64,000 bases of DNA from Chryseobacterium oryzae. Lineage in GTDB: Bacteria > Bacteroidota > Bacteroidia > Flavobacteriales > Weeksellaceae. The translations under genes were made by a program, and so were the position numbers. The stretch lies in contig NZ_CP094529.1 in the NCBI RefSeq assembly GCF_022811665.1, positions 434,001 to 498,000 of the forward strand, in the 5' to 3' direction. Positions 53,838 to 62,228 of this stretch are shown here, piece after piece. The notes beneath the pieces are model-generated. The model made no database searches. It had not been told where the DNA came from and saw nothing but the letters and a program-made list of their open reading frames with translations. The stretch's first letter is position 1. Every line of letters begins with the position of its first letter.

Positions 53838-54335
53838 ATGAAGAAAATTTTAATTATCGGATTGCTTTTACTACTTGCATTTAGCTGCGAAAATAAAAGA
53901 GAAAAACTTCATAGGGATGGTGAACCCGATGTTTTATTTGTGGAAAGTGAAGACCATGAAATGAATGCTGCCATAGAAAAAGCAAAAGAAACATTCAATA
54001 GAGATTTTCAAACTGCACTAGAAAGCAAAAATCCTCAATATTCTAATTTTGCAATTAAACAGAAATTCAATACTGATAATGGTGGAGAACATATTTGGAT
54101 TGGTGATATTAAATTTGAAAATGGAAAATATTCTGGCATTGTACAAAATACACCCATAAATCCTATTGGAATTCAATTGGGTGATAATATTACTATAAAT
54201 CCAAATGAAATTTCAGATTGGATGTATTATGATAAAAATATTGTAAAAGGAGCTTATACGGTAAAACTTCTCAGAAAAGGAATGACTGATGAAGAGAAAA
54301 AAGAAATGGACGCAGATGGTCTTATTTATGAATAA
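53838..54335 (+). CDS. DUF2314 lipoprotein
   Basis: The 165-residue protein has a lipoprotein signal with lipobox AFSC (Cys17). A DUF2314 domain with AIEKAKETFNRDFQTALE and EHIWIGDIKFENGKYSGIVQNTP follows, then ISDWMYYDKNIVKGAYTVKLLRK. DUF2314 proteins have unknown function. It stands alone between the DUF58 gene and an OsmC-type gene, with no clear promoter match. Confidence 0.83.
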   Translation: MKKILIIGLLLLLAFSCENKREKLHRDGEPDVLFVESEDHEMNAAIEKAKETFNRDFQTALESKNPQYSNFAIKQKFNTDNGGEHIWIGDIKFENGKYSGIVQNTPINPIGIQLGDNITINPNEISDWMYYDKNIVKGAYTVKLLRKGMTDEEKKEMDADGLIYE

Positions 54336-54374
54336 GCTTTTTAATATTATGAATTATTAACTTTAAATTTAAAA

Positions 54375-54800
54375 ATGAAAATAACACTCAATAGAATCAA
54401 CGAAGATTTTTTATTTGAATGCACCAATACTCAAGGGAATTCAATTTTGTTAGATAATACTTCCCAACCGGGAGCAAAAGGTGTTTCGCCTATGGAAAGT
54501 GTTTTAATGGCAGTAGCAGGTTGCAGCGGGATAGACGTAGTTTCAATTCTAAAAAAACAAAGGCAGGAAATTACAGATTTTAAAGCGGAAGTCGAGGGAG
54601 AAAGAATTCTTGTGGATGATGCCAAACCTTTTAAATCGATCACCGTTAAATTTTTTCTTGAAGGAAATATAGATCCCAAAAAAGCTTTAAAAGCATCGGA
54701 ATTATCTTTCGAAAAATACTGTTCGGTTTCCAAAACTTTAGAACCTAATGTAGAAATACATTATGAAGTTTTTGTGAATGGGACAATAGTTGATGCATAA
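54375..54800 (+). CDS. OsmC family protein
   Basis: The 141-residue protein has the two peroxidatic cysteines of OsmC/Ohr-type proteins, in VAGCSGIDVVSIL (about residue 52) and YCSVSKTL (about 116). These proteins reduce organic hydroperoxides. The shorter sequence fits the YhfA subgroup better than Ohr. It lies 40 bases after the DUF2314 gene and ends at a terminator. Confidence 0.9.
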   Translation: MKITLNRINEDFLFECTNTQGNSILLDNTSQPGAKGVSPMESVLMAVAGCSGIDVVSILKKQRQEITDFKAEVEGERILVDDAKPFKSITVKFFLEGNIDPKKALKASELSFEKYCSVSKTLEPNVEIHYEVFVNGTIVDA

Positions 54801-54806
54801 GATATA

Positions 54807-54844
54807 AAAAAAGCTGTCGGAAAATTTTTTCTGACAGCTTTTTT
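54807..54844. terminator. Bidirectional terminator
   Basis: Perfect 12-bp stem (54807-54818 with 54833-54844), extendable inward through a G-U pair, flanked by A on the left and T on the right. It separates the converging OsmC-type and T9SS cargo genes. Confidence 0.88.
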
Positions 54845-54857
54845 AGGTATAATTTAT

Positions 54858-56546
54858 TTATTTTTTAATTGTTTTCATACTCTTCACAGATCCATCTTTC
54901 ATGGTTAAGGTAAGAATATACATACCGGATTTTATTCCTCCTAAATGTAACGTAGAAGATGGGTTTTCAAAAGTTTTTACAACGGCTCCGGAAGGATCTA
55001 TTAATATTGCCTTTTTTATATTATCCTTATTGTCTATATAAAGTGTTTCATTGAAAGGATTAGGATAGGCTATTCTTTCTTTTTCTTTAACATTTGCTTC
55101 GTTGGTTGCCATAGCCGATGTTGGTTGTAAGGTTACAGTTACTGTAAAGCTTCCATTGTCTACTCTATTAAAGTCTGCATTGCAATCCGCTCCGCCATAC
55201 GTTCTCCATGCTCGGAGCTCATAGTTAACAGTTCCTGTAAGATTGTTTGCAATGCTAAGCCCTGTTCTGTTGTAAGAATATGTTCCACCATTACCAGAGC
55301 CAGAAATTACTGAACTTTCAGTGTTCCCGTTTGTTGTGCATACTAAAAAGCTTCTTTGTTCAGACATCCAGCCATTGCTTGATGTTGTCATTGTATAAGA
55401 AACGTCAGTGGATTGAATTTTATATCCTGTAGGAATAGTAACGAATAAATTTCCTGGGCATGTTGTAGTAGACGTTGTAGTTATTTGGGAAGAATTTTCT
55501 AATAGGGTGTTAATATTTCCTGCTGTATAGGTTACAGCGATCTGACCAGGTGTAAATTGTTTCATTCTCCAGAAACTTTGTGAAGAACCACCACAATTTG
55601 AACGTACCCAGAAATAATAAGTTTGTCCTGTGGTGAGAGCGTTTCCTAAATCTACCGAAGTTCCGGATGTAACGGTTCCTGAAGGTGTAGTTGTTGCAGA
55701 CGGCGGAGTAGAAGATGTGCTGTAATAATACTGGTAGCCTGAAGACGGGGTGCCATTTGCAGGAGCAGTCCAGCTCACGGTAGCTCCTGTCATACTTGTT
55801 ACCGCCGAAATATTTGAAACTACACCACATGGATTAAAAGCATTAGCAGAAAAACCAAAAATATTAGGAATTCCTCCAGTTCCTGTCTTAGTGACCGTTA
55901 CACTTTTTACAGTTTTAGATTGGTTAGCAGCGTCAATAGCCAGAGGAAGTTGGTAAAGTCTTGGGTTTGTTCCGGAACCGGATTCGAGAGTGTTGTTAAC
56001 TTTGTTTATTCTCCCGATTCCTTGGATGGCATAATTACTTCCGCCATACCAGTCTGAAATAGCAATCCCCGTAAATGTCTGTGATGTGTTATCGGTAAAA
56101 TTAACAGTAGCATTTACTGTACAAGCGCCACTTCCTCCTGTTGCGAGCATATAAACTACTGTGGCCGAGATAGGATTGGAAAACTCTAATGTCCCGCTAT
56201 CATTTGCATTCTGCAACCTTAAAGAGTTATTGGCACTGTAAGATCCCAATTGGTAGTTAAGACCAGGCGTGGAAGCTACTGCAGAATTAATAAGTCCATT
56301 TATGGGAAGCCCATAGGTAAGTGGTTGGCTACTTGCTGTAAGTTGGAAATCTCTGGAAATGAATGCGTAATTTACTCCATCTACGTCATTACTGGTAGAT
56401 GTAGCAGATGATCCAACGCCATTAGCAATAACATCTGCGTTAAACCCACTTTGGATTTGAAGTGGTTCGTAGTCTTGGGCATAAAATTCATTAGTTAGCA
56501 GACTAATAAGAATTAATCCACTTAGAGAAAATAGTTTTGTTTTCAT
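54858..56546 (-). CDS. Secreted T9SS cargo protein with fibronectin type III domain
   Basis: The 562-residue protein has a signal peptide (1-23), a Ser/Thr/Asn-rich domain (about 25-235), a fibronectin type III domain (about 240-325) and a beta-rich region (335-480). It ends in a type A sorting domain (about 490-562) that begins AYPNPFNETLYI and ends in MYILTLTMKDGSVKSMKTIKK-like sequence. The sorting domain sends proteins across the outer membrane by the type IX system, where it is removed. No enzyme domain is seen, so it may bind sugar or mediate adhesion. Confidence 0.9.
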   Translation of the reverse strand: MKTKLFSLSGLILISLLTNEFYAQDYEPLQIQSGFNADVIANGVGSSATSTSNDVDGVNYAFISRDFQLTASSQPLTYGLPINGLINSAVASTPGLNYQLGSYSANNSLRLQNANDSGTLEFSNPISATVVYMLATGGSGACTVNATVNFTDNTSQTFTGIAISDWYGGSNYAIQGIGRINKVNNTLESGSGTNPRLYQLPLAIDAANQSKTVKSVTVTKTGTGGIPNIFGFSANAFNPCGVVSNISAVTSMTGATVSWTAPANGTPSSGYQYYYSTSSTPPSATTTPSGTVTSGTSVDLGNALTTGQTYYFWVRSNCGGSSQSFWRMKQFTPGQIAVTYTAGNINTLLENSSQITTTSTTTCPGNLFVTIPTGYKIQSTDVSYTMTTSSNGWMSEQRSFLVCTTNGNTESSVISGSGNGGTYSYNRTGLSIANNLTGTVNYELRAWRTYGGADCNADFNRVDNGSFTVTVTLQPTSAMATNEANVKEKERIAYPNPFNETLYIDNKDNIKKAILIDPSGAVVKTFENPSSTLHLGGIKSGMYILTLTMKDGSVKSMKTIKK

Positions 56547-56744
56547 AAAATACTTTTTTGTAATGCTAATATAAGTATTTTATTGTTTTATTTTCATTTT
56601 TATTGTTAATTTAATGGTAATAATTAATTGAAATATTGATTTGATTGATTTTGTAATAAAATTCGGGTTTCAGATGTAAACTTAGTTATAGATAGTTGAT
56701 CACTAATTATTGACGAAATTTAATTTTCATGGATGGTTTTAAAT

Positions 56745-59360
56745 TTAAGTTGTCAGTCTTGGCTTCAGAAGTTTAGCAACAGTGGCAGTCCAGCCTGTTT
56801 GGTGAGATGAACCGACTCCTCTTCCGTTGTCACCATGAAAATATTCGTAAAAAGTGATATAATCTTTAAAATGGGGATCATAATTAAATTTGTAATTTCC
56901 ACCATTAAAAGCACGTTGTCCGCTTTCATCTTTCAGAAAAATAGAACACAGTCTTCCGCTGATATTTTGGGCGACTTCATCAAGATTTTTCTCTTCTCCG
57001 CTTCCGGTTGGAAATTCTACTTTTAAGCTGTTCCCGTAATAAAAATGAAATCTCTGTAAGCTTTCAACAATCAGAAAATTAATAGGAAACCAAATAGGAC
57101 CTCTCCAATTACTGTTTCCGCCAAACATTCTGCTGTCACTTTCCGCAGGAGTGTAATAAACTACATTTTTATTGCCGTGAACGGTGAAAACAAAGGGTTC
57201 TTTTTCGTAAACTTTAGACATTGCCCGAATTCCATAAGAACTTAAGAATTCTTTTTCATCCAACATTCTGCTCAGCACTTTTGTAAGTCTGTTTTTTCTT
57301 AAAATACTCATTAGATGTTTTCTTCCGCTGCCTTCTTCATCCCAGTGAGAAACCAGTTTGGTAAGTTCGGGCTTGTTTTTAAGCACCCAATCCATTCTTT
57401 CTCGGAAATTAGGCATTTTGTCGAGCAGATGATGATCTATAATTTCAACGGCAAACATCGGTATAAGTCCCACAATACTTCTTAATCTCAGAGAAACGCT
57501 TTCTCCATTACCGAGCTGTAAAACATCGTAGAAAAAGCCGTCTTCTTCATTCCAGAGTCCTTCTTTGCCTTCACCCATATTTTCCATAGCTTCTGCAATG
57601 TAAAGGTAATGCTCGAAAAACTTAATCGCCATATCTTCGTATACCTGATAATACTGTGCAAGTTCCATAGCGATTCTCATCATATTGAGAGCATACATTG
57701 CCATCCAACTCGTTCCATCCGCCTGCTCTAGATGTTCGCCGTCTTTCAGTTCCATGTTTCTGTCAAACGCACCAATATTATCAAGTCCTAAAAAGCCACC
57801 TCCAAAAATATTTTTACCATTTTTATCTTTTCGGTTCACCCACCAAGTGAAATTGAGTAATAATTTCTGAAAAACTTTTTCAAGAAAGAGCAAATCGGGT
57901 TTGCCATTCATTTTTTCATCAATTTTAAAAACTCTGAAGCAAGACCAAGCATGAACGGGCGGATTTACATCACTTAAATTCCATTCGTAAGCCGGCATTT
58001 GCCCATTGGGATGCATATACCATTCTTTGGTAAGTAAAAGGAGTTGGTTTTTGGCAAATTCGGCATCAATAATAGCAAAAGGAACACAGTGAAACGCCAA
58101 ATCCCACGTTGCATACCAAGGATATTCCCATTTATCTGGCATGGAAATAATGTCTTTATTGTGAAGATGTTCCCATTCTGCATTTCTTACATAATATTTG
58201 AAATCTCGTGGAGCTTCGTAATTAGGATCGCCGTGGAGCCATTTTCCGACATTATAATGATAAAACTGTTTGTTCCAAAGCAACCCGGCAAATGCCTGTC
58301 TTTGAACATTTTTTTCATCTTCAATGTAAGTGTCCTGTTGGATTTCACTGTAAAAATCATCCGCTTCTTTAATTCTTGCAGCAAATATTTCATCAAACTG
58401 ATAAAAAGCATCATCCATATCATACGGAGATAAACGGAATTCAAAAGTTTTTGATTCTTTTGCTTTAATTATTTCATCTATTACAAATGCGGCTTTGGTC
58501 CCTCTTTGCTCCGGGTTTATTGTTTCGTGATGATGAATGATATAATCATTAATTCCGTCTTTGTAGTAAGTGTTTTCTACCGCAGGAACTCCATCTAATT
58601 TAGGATGGTTGGTTTCATTTTCACAAAAAACTCTTTTTGCATTTTTATTTTTGCTGTAAAACTTTTTTATAGAAATACTATTGTGTAATACATTAATGCA
58701 GCCATCTTTTCCCGCTTCAGTCTGTCCTTTGTATTCGTTGTAACCCCATTTCCAGTTGTTTCTGTACCAAATAGTTGGTAAAATAACCAAAGGAGCATCT
58801 TTATCGCTTCTGTTGCACGCTGTTACTCTTATCAAAATATCATGGGCATCAGATTTACAGTATTCTATAAAAATATCGAAGTATTCATCATTATCAAAAA
58901 TTCCGGTATCGAATAGCTCGTATTCTGGATCTTTTTTGGAACGGCTTGCATTTTCATTGAGAATGTCCTCGTAAGGAAACTCGTTAATGGGATATTTGTA
59001 CACCATTTTCATATAACTGTGAGTAGGCGTATTGTCGAGATAATAAAAAATTTCTTTAATATCTTCTCCATGATTTCCCTGCGGATTGCTAAGTCCAAAA
59101 AGACGTTCTTTTATTCTGATGTCTTTTTTATTCCAAAATGAAAATGCAAAACAGAAAAGTTGTTTTATATCCGAAATCCCGGCAATACCTTCTTCTCCCC
59201 ATCGGTAAGTGCGGCTTTCTGCATTGTCGTGATTGGCAAAATTCCAGGCATCACCGTTTGGACTGTAATCTTCCCTTACATTGCCCCATTGTCTGTTGCT
59301 TACGTAAGGACCCCAGTTTTTCCATTCTTTATCTAGTAATCTTTGCTTTTCAGTATTCAT
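56745..59360 (-). CDS. MGH1-like glycoside hydrolase (GH63-type glucosidase)
   Basis: The 871-residue protein is an (alpha/alpha)6-barrel enzyme of the MGH1/GH63 group. The N-terminal region has WGPYVSNRQWGNVREDY, the middle WHHPNGQMPAYEWNLSDVNPP-like sequence (HPNGQMPAYEWNLSD), and the end GPIWFPINFL and DNGRGVGSSHQTGWTA. No signal peptide is present, so it acts in the cytoplasm. GH63 enzymes remove terminal glucose or related sugars; the substrate here is probably a glucoside such as glucosylglycerate or mannosylglycerate-like. I start at ATG 59360 because an upstream TTG is less plausible. The gene is monocistronic. Confidence 0.85.
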   Translation of the reverse strand: MNTEKQRLLDKEWKNWGPYVSNRQWGNVREDYSPNGDAWNFANHDNAESRTYRWGEEGIAGISDIKQLFCFAFSFWNKKDIRIKERLFGLSNPQGNHGEDIKEIFYYLDNTPTHSYMKMVYKYPINEFPYEDILNENASRSKKDPEYELFDTGIFDNDEYFDIFIEYCKSDAHDILIRVTACNRSDKDAPLVILPTIWYRNNWKWGYNEYKGQTEAGKDGCINVLHNSISIKKFYSKNKNAKRVFCENETNHPKLDGVPAVENTYYKDGINDYIIHHHETINPEQRGTKAAFVIDEIIKAKESKTFEFRLSPYDMDDAFYQFDEIFAARIKEADDFYSEIQQDTYIEDEKNVQRQAFAGLLWNKQFYHYNVGKWLHGDPNYEAPRDFKYYVRNAEWEHLHNKDIISMPDKWEYPWYATWDLAFHCVPFAIIDAEFAKNQLLLLTKEWYMHPNGQMPAYEWNLSDVNPPVHAWSCFRVFKIDEKMNGKPDLLFLEKVFQKLLLNFTWWVNRKDKNGKNIFGGGFLGLDNIGAFDRNMELKDGEHLEQADGTSWMAMYALNMMRIAMELAQYYQVYEDMAIKFFEHYLYIAEAMENMGEGKEGLWNEEDGFFYDVLQLGNGESVSLRLRSIVGLIPMFAVEIIDHHLLDKMPNFRERMDWVLKNKPELTKLVSHWDEEGSGRKHLMSILRKNRLTKVLSRMLDEKEFLSSYGIRAMSKVYEKEPFVFTVHGNKNVVYYTPAESDSRMFGGNSNWRGPIWFPINFLIVESLQRFHFYYGNSLKVEFPTGSGEEKNLDEVAQNISGRLCSIFLKDESGQRAFNGGNYKFNYDPHFKDYITFYEYFHGDNGRGVGSSHQTGWTATVAKLLKPRLTT

Positions 59361-59511
59361 TTTCAACCTATTTTCATTACGAAGGTAGTTTTTTTGATAA
59401 AAAATTCCAACTCATACCATTTCAAATATCATTAATGTTTATCCAAATTGCCTATGATAAGGCATGTTTGAAGTAAAATTAAATTTTCATCAATAATTAA
59501 AATTAAATTTT
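59361..59511. other. Intergenic region between the glucosidase and the methionine operon
   Basis: AT-rich and without an ORF. A -7-like element on the minus strand (TACCTTCG at 59380-59387, 7 of 8 matches) probably serves the glucosidase. Confidence 0.4.
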
Positions 59512-59519
59512 TATATTTG
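59512..59519 (+). promoter_or_regulatory. -7 element of the methionine operon
   Basis: TATATTTG, a full match, lies about 30 bases before the riboswitch P1 stem. No TTG is at the -33 distance. Confidence 0.6.
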
Positions 59520-59548
59520 CATCATTCGTTCATTCAAATATTGAAAAT

Positions 59549-59656
59549 GTTATCAAGAAAGGTTGAGGGATTAGACCCTGTGAAACCTTAGCAACCCTTT
59601 GCTCATGCAATGAAGGTGCTACGTTCTACCAAATTATTTTTTTTTGGACAGATAAC
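59549..59656 (+). promoter_or_regulatory. SAM-I-type (S-box) riboswitch upstream of metX
   Basis: The P1 stem GTTATC/GATAAC (59549-59554 with 59651-59656) closes a core with AGAAAGG, GAGGGATTAGACCC, TGAAACCTTAGCAACCC, AAGGTGCTA and GACAGATAAC. These are the S-box conserved blocks, with P3 loop GGGATTAGACCC in place of the usual GGGACTGGCCC. SAM binding normally turns off the genes below. Downstream lie metX, homoserine dehydrogenase, metZ and metH, as expected. No terminator hairpin is visible, which suggests control of translation. Confidence 0.85.
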
Positions 59657-59691
59657 TTACTGAAGTTCTTTTCAGCCATTTCCTGTGGCAT

Positions 59692-59722
59692 TTTCAATTG
59701 TATTAAAATAATAGAATTGAAA
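59692..59722 (+). promoter_or_regulatory. Hairpin enclosing the metX start codon
   Basis: Perfect 8-bp inverted repeat TTTCAATT (59692-59699) and AATTGAAA (59715-59722), extendable by a G-U pair. The 3' arm contains the TTG start codon at 59717, so the hairpin can hide the initiation site. Confidence 0.55.
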
Positions 59723-60658
59723 GCTGAGCTTAAACATATTACTTTTTCGTATCACACCAATTCCGGTAAGGAATATAGCATCCCGTTGAGCTATCAGTTC
59801 TTTGGGAAAGACTTGTTTTCTGCACCGATTATTTTGGTGAATCATGCCTTAACCGGAAATTCAAATGTTTCTGGGGAAAAAGGATGGTGGAAACAATTAA
59901 TTGGTGAAAAGCAGGTAATTGATACCCAGAGATTTACTGTTTTGTGTTTTAATATTCCAGGGAACGGGTTTGATGATTTTTTTGTAGATGAGTATGAAGA
60001 TTTCACACCTTCAGATATTGCCAATATCTTTTTGAAAGGTCTTGAAGTTTTAAACATTAAAAAACTATATACCATTATAGGAGGTTCTTTGGGCGGGGCA
60101 ATCGGTTGGGAAATGCTGGTGAAAAAACCGGATCTTGCCGATATTTTCATTCCTGTTGCCAGCGATTACAAAACCCACGATTGGCTTCACGCACAATGCC
60201 TGGTTCAGAAATTTCTGCTAAATCAACCTAATGAGCCTCTACAGAAAGCCAGGATTCATGCGATGTTATGCTACCGAACGCCACAGTCTTTAAATGATAG
60301 ATTTCAAAATAAATTTAACAACGAAAAAGACAGATTAGAATCTGAAGACTGGCTTATTCATCATGGAAATACATTAAACGAAAGATTTAGTTTAAAATCT
60401 TACAGGTTGATGAATCATCTGCTGATGAATATCAATGCAGAAGAGGAAAAATTAGAGAAAATTCAATCTCGAATGCACATGATCTCCGTTGATACCGATT
60501 TATTTTTCCCGGCTTCTGAAATACGAATGGGCTTCGAAAAACTTAAGGAGAAAAAGGAAAATGTCTTTTATCACGAGATCACTTCAATACATGGGCACGA
60601 TGCCTTTTTAATGGAATACGAACAATTAAATACAATCATTAAAAATATATTAAGATGA
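59717..60658 (+). CDS. metX: Homoserine O-acetyltransferase
   Basis: The 313-residue alpha/beta-hydrolase-fold enzyme has NHALTGNSNVSG near residue 39, the nucleophile elbow GGSLGG (Ser124), the catalytic Asp in SVDTDLFF and His in IHGHDAF near the C-terminus. MetX acetylates homoserine in methionine synthesis. It is shorter than the usual ~370 residues and lacks part of the lid region. The start is TTG (LKAELKHITFSY), because no ATG precedes the conserved part. It overlaps homoserine dehydrogenase by four bases. Confidence 0.9.
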   Translation: MKAELKHITFSYHTNSGKEYSIPLSYQFFGKDLFSAPIILVNHALTGNSNVSGEKGWWKQLIGEKQVIDTQRFTVLCFNIPGNGFDDFFVDEYEDFTPSDIANIFLKGLEVLNIKKLYTIIGGSLGGAIGWEMLVKKPDLADIFIPVASDYKTHDWLHAQCLVQKFLLNQPNEPLQKARIHAMLCYRTPQSLNDRFQNKFNNEKDRLESEDWLIHHGNTLNERFSLKSYRLMNHLLMNINAEEEKLEKIQSRMHMISVDTDLFFPASEIRMGFEKLKEKKENVFYHEITSIHGHDAFLMEYEQLNTIIKNILR

Positions 60659-62196
60659 AAAATAATACCAACGAAATAAAATTTTTAAAAAACAGATCCA
60701 TCATCAAATTTGAAGGGGAAGATTTTCTTGGAGAAATAGGGATTGATGGAAGAATTTTTAAGGCACTTACCTTAGCACGAATTAGCGTAGGAGTCATTTC
60801 TCAACAGGCTATTGAAAACGGATTATCTATTTTGGTGCATGAAAATGATTCTGAAAAAGCAGTAAATTGCTTAATTGATGAGTTTGAAGCAGAAAGAAAA
60901 TCAGGAAAGGTTTCCCAAATTTACAGCATCAATAATGTTTCGGTTTTAGGCTTTGTTACCGAAGATTTCAATAAAGTATTGGCAGAATTGGCAAGAAATA
61001 ATGTGTTTCCTTTACTTTTGAACCAAAATGCAGCTGAAAAAAGAGTAAATATTGTCGTAACTTCTTCACAAGACGAGAAATCAAAAAATATTATTGAGTC
61101 TGAAATTTCTAAAAAGCCGAAAACGGTTCATTTAGCGATTATTGGTCACGGAAATGTGGGTGAAACATTAATAGAACAGGTTTTAGAGTCTTCAGAAGAA
61201 ATCAGAAGGCGTAAAAAAATAGACCTTAAAATAGTAGCAGTCGCTAATTCTAAAAAAATAGCTTTCAATAAAAAAGGTTTTGATAAAAACTGGAATGATG
61301 AGGTACTCACCGCAGAAAATTCTTCGGATATTGAAAAACTCATCCAGTTTTCCAAAGACAATCAACTGGAAAACCTAATTGTGGTAGATAATACGGCAAG
61401 TAAAGATTTTGTAAACAATTATCCTGTTTTAGCAGAAAATGGTTTTGATCTGGTTTCATCCAACAAAATTTTCAATACACTTCCGATTTCAGAATACCGT
61501 CAGCTAAGATATATTTTGAATAAAAATAACAGAAGATATCTTTACGAAACCAATGTAGGTGCAGGATTACCTTTGATAGATACGATTAAATTACTCCATC
61601 TTTCCGGGGAAAATATCACAAGAATAAAAGGAGTTTTCTCAGGAACTTTAAGTTATGTATTTAATAATTTTTCTCTGAGAGAAGACAGATTTTCTGTCAT
61701 TATCAAAGAAGCATTAGAAAAAGGCTTTACAGAGCCAGATCCCAGAGAAGATTTATCCGGAAATGATGTTGCAAGAAAACTACTGATTTTGGCAAGAGAA
61801 TTAGATTTAATTAATGAATTTAATGATATAAAAATTCAAAATTTAGTTCCTAAAACTTTGCAGTCGGTTTCAAAGCAGGAATTTCTTGAAAGGTTGGAAG
61901 AATTGGATGAAGAATACGAAAAATTGAAGAAAAACCAAGAGCCTGATCATGTTTTAAGGTATGTGGGAGATCTTCATGGAGATTTACAGAAAGAAAAAGG
62001 TGAGCTCGATGTAAAACTTGTTTCCGTATCTGCGACGTCAGCTTTAGGACAGTTAAAAGGTTCAGATTCAATTTTCGAAATCTATACCGAAAGTTATGGT
62101 GAAAATCCAATCGTTATTATGGGAGCCGGAGCGGGAGCTAAAGTGACAGCAAGAGGCGTTTTTGGAGATATTTTAAGACTTAGTGAAACCAAATAA
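60655..62196 (+). CDS. Homoserine dehydrogenase with N-terminal ACT domains, kinase domain absent
   Basis: The 513-residue protein has two aspartokinase-like ACT domains (about residues 12-140, with LARISVGVISQQAIENGLSI). A homoserine dehydrogenase follows: Rossmann loop GHGNVG at 164-169, FSGTLSYVFN near 330 and DLSGNDVARKLLILAREL near 365. It resembles a bifunctional aspartokinase/homoserine dehydrogenase from which the catalytic kinase domain is missing. It would reduce aspartate semialdehyde to homoserine for MetX. The ACT part may bind threonine or methionine. Start overlaps metX by four bases, so no upstream kinase region exists. Confidence 0.9.
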   Translation: MKNNTNEIKFLKNRSIIKFEGEDFLGEIGIDGRIFKALTLARISVGVISQQAIENGLSILVHENDSEKAVNCLIDEFEAERKSGKVSQIYSINNVSVLGFVTEDFNKVLAELARNNVFPLLLNQNAAEKRVNIVVTSSQDEKSKNIIESEISKKPKTVHLAIIGHGNVGETLIEQVLESSEEIRRRKKIDLKIVAVANSKKIAFNKKGFDKNWNDEVLTAENSSDIEKLIQFSKDNQLENLIVVDNTASKDFVNNYPVLAENGFDLVSSNKIFNTLPISEYRQLRYILNKNNRRYLYETNVGAGLPLIDTIKLLHLSGENITRIKGVFSGTLSYVFNNFSLREDRFSVIIKEALEKGFTEPDPREDLSGNDVARKLLILARELDLINEFNDIKIQNLVPKTLQSVSKQEFLERLEELDEEYEKLKKNQEPDHVLRYVGDLHGDLQKEKGELDVKLVSVSATSALGQLKGSDSIFEIYTESYGENPIVIMGAGAGAKVTARGVFGDILRLSETK

Positions 62197-62198
62197 TT

Positions 62199-62215
62199 TT
62201 TGTACAACGTACAAA
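62199..62215 (+). repeat. Small inverted repeat TTTGTAC-AAC-GTACAAA
   Basis: Perfect 7-bp inverted repeat with a three-base loop directly after the homoserine dehydrogenase stop. It lacks a T run, so it is not an obvious terminator. It resembles the GTAC-rich repeats that I recall from flavobacterial intergenic DNA. Confidence 0.5.
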
Positions 62216-62228
62216 GTAAAATGTATTA

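Noticed and set aside
56605..56621. GTTAAT and GGTAAT 11 bases apart upstream of the T9SS cargo gene, as a third regulator site
   Set aside because: Only one word is exact, the region is extremely AT-rich, and no -7 element lies at the expected distance.
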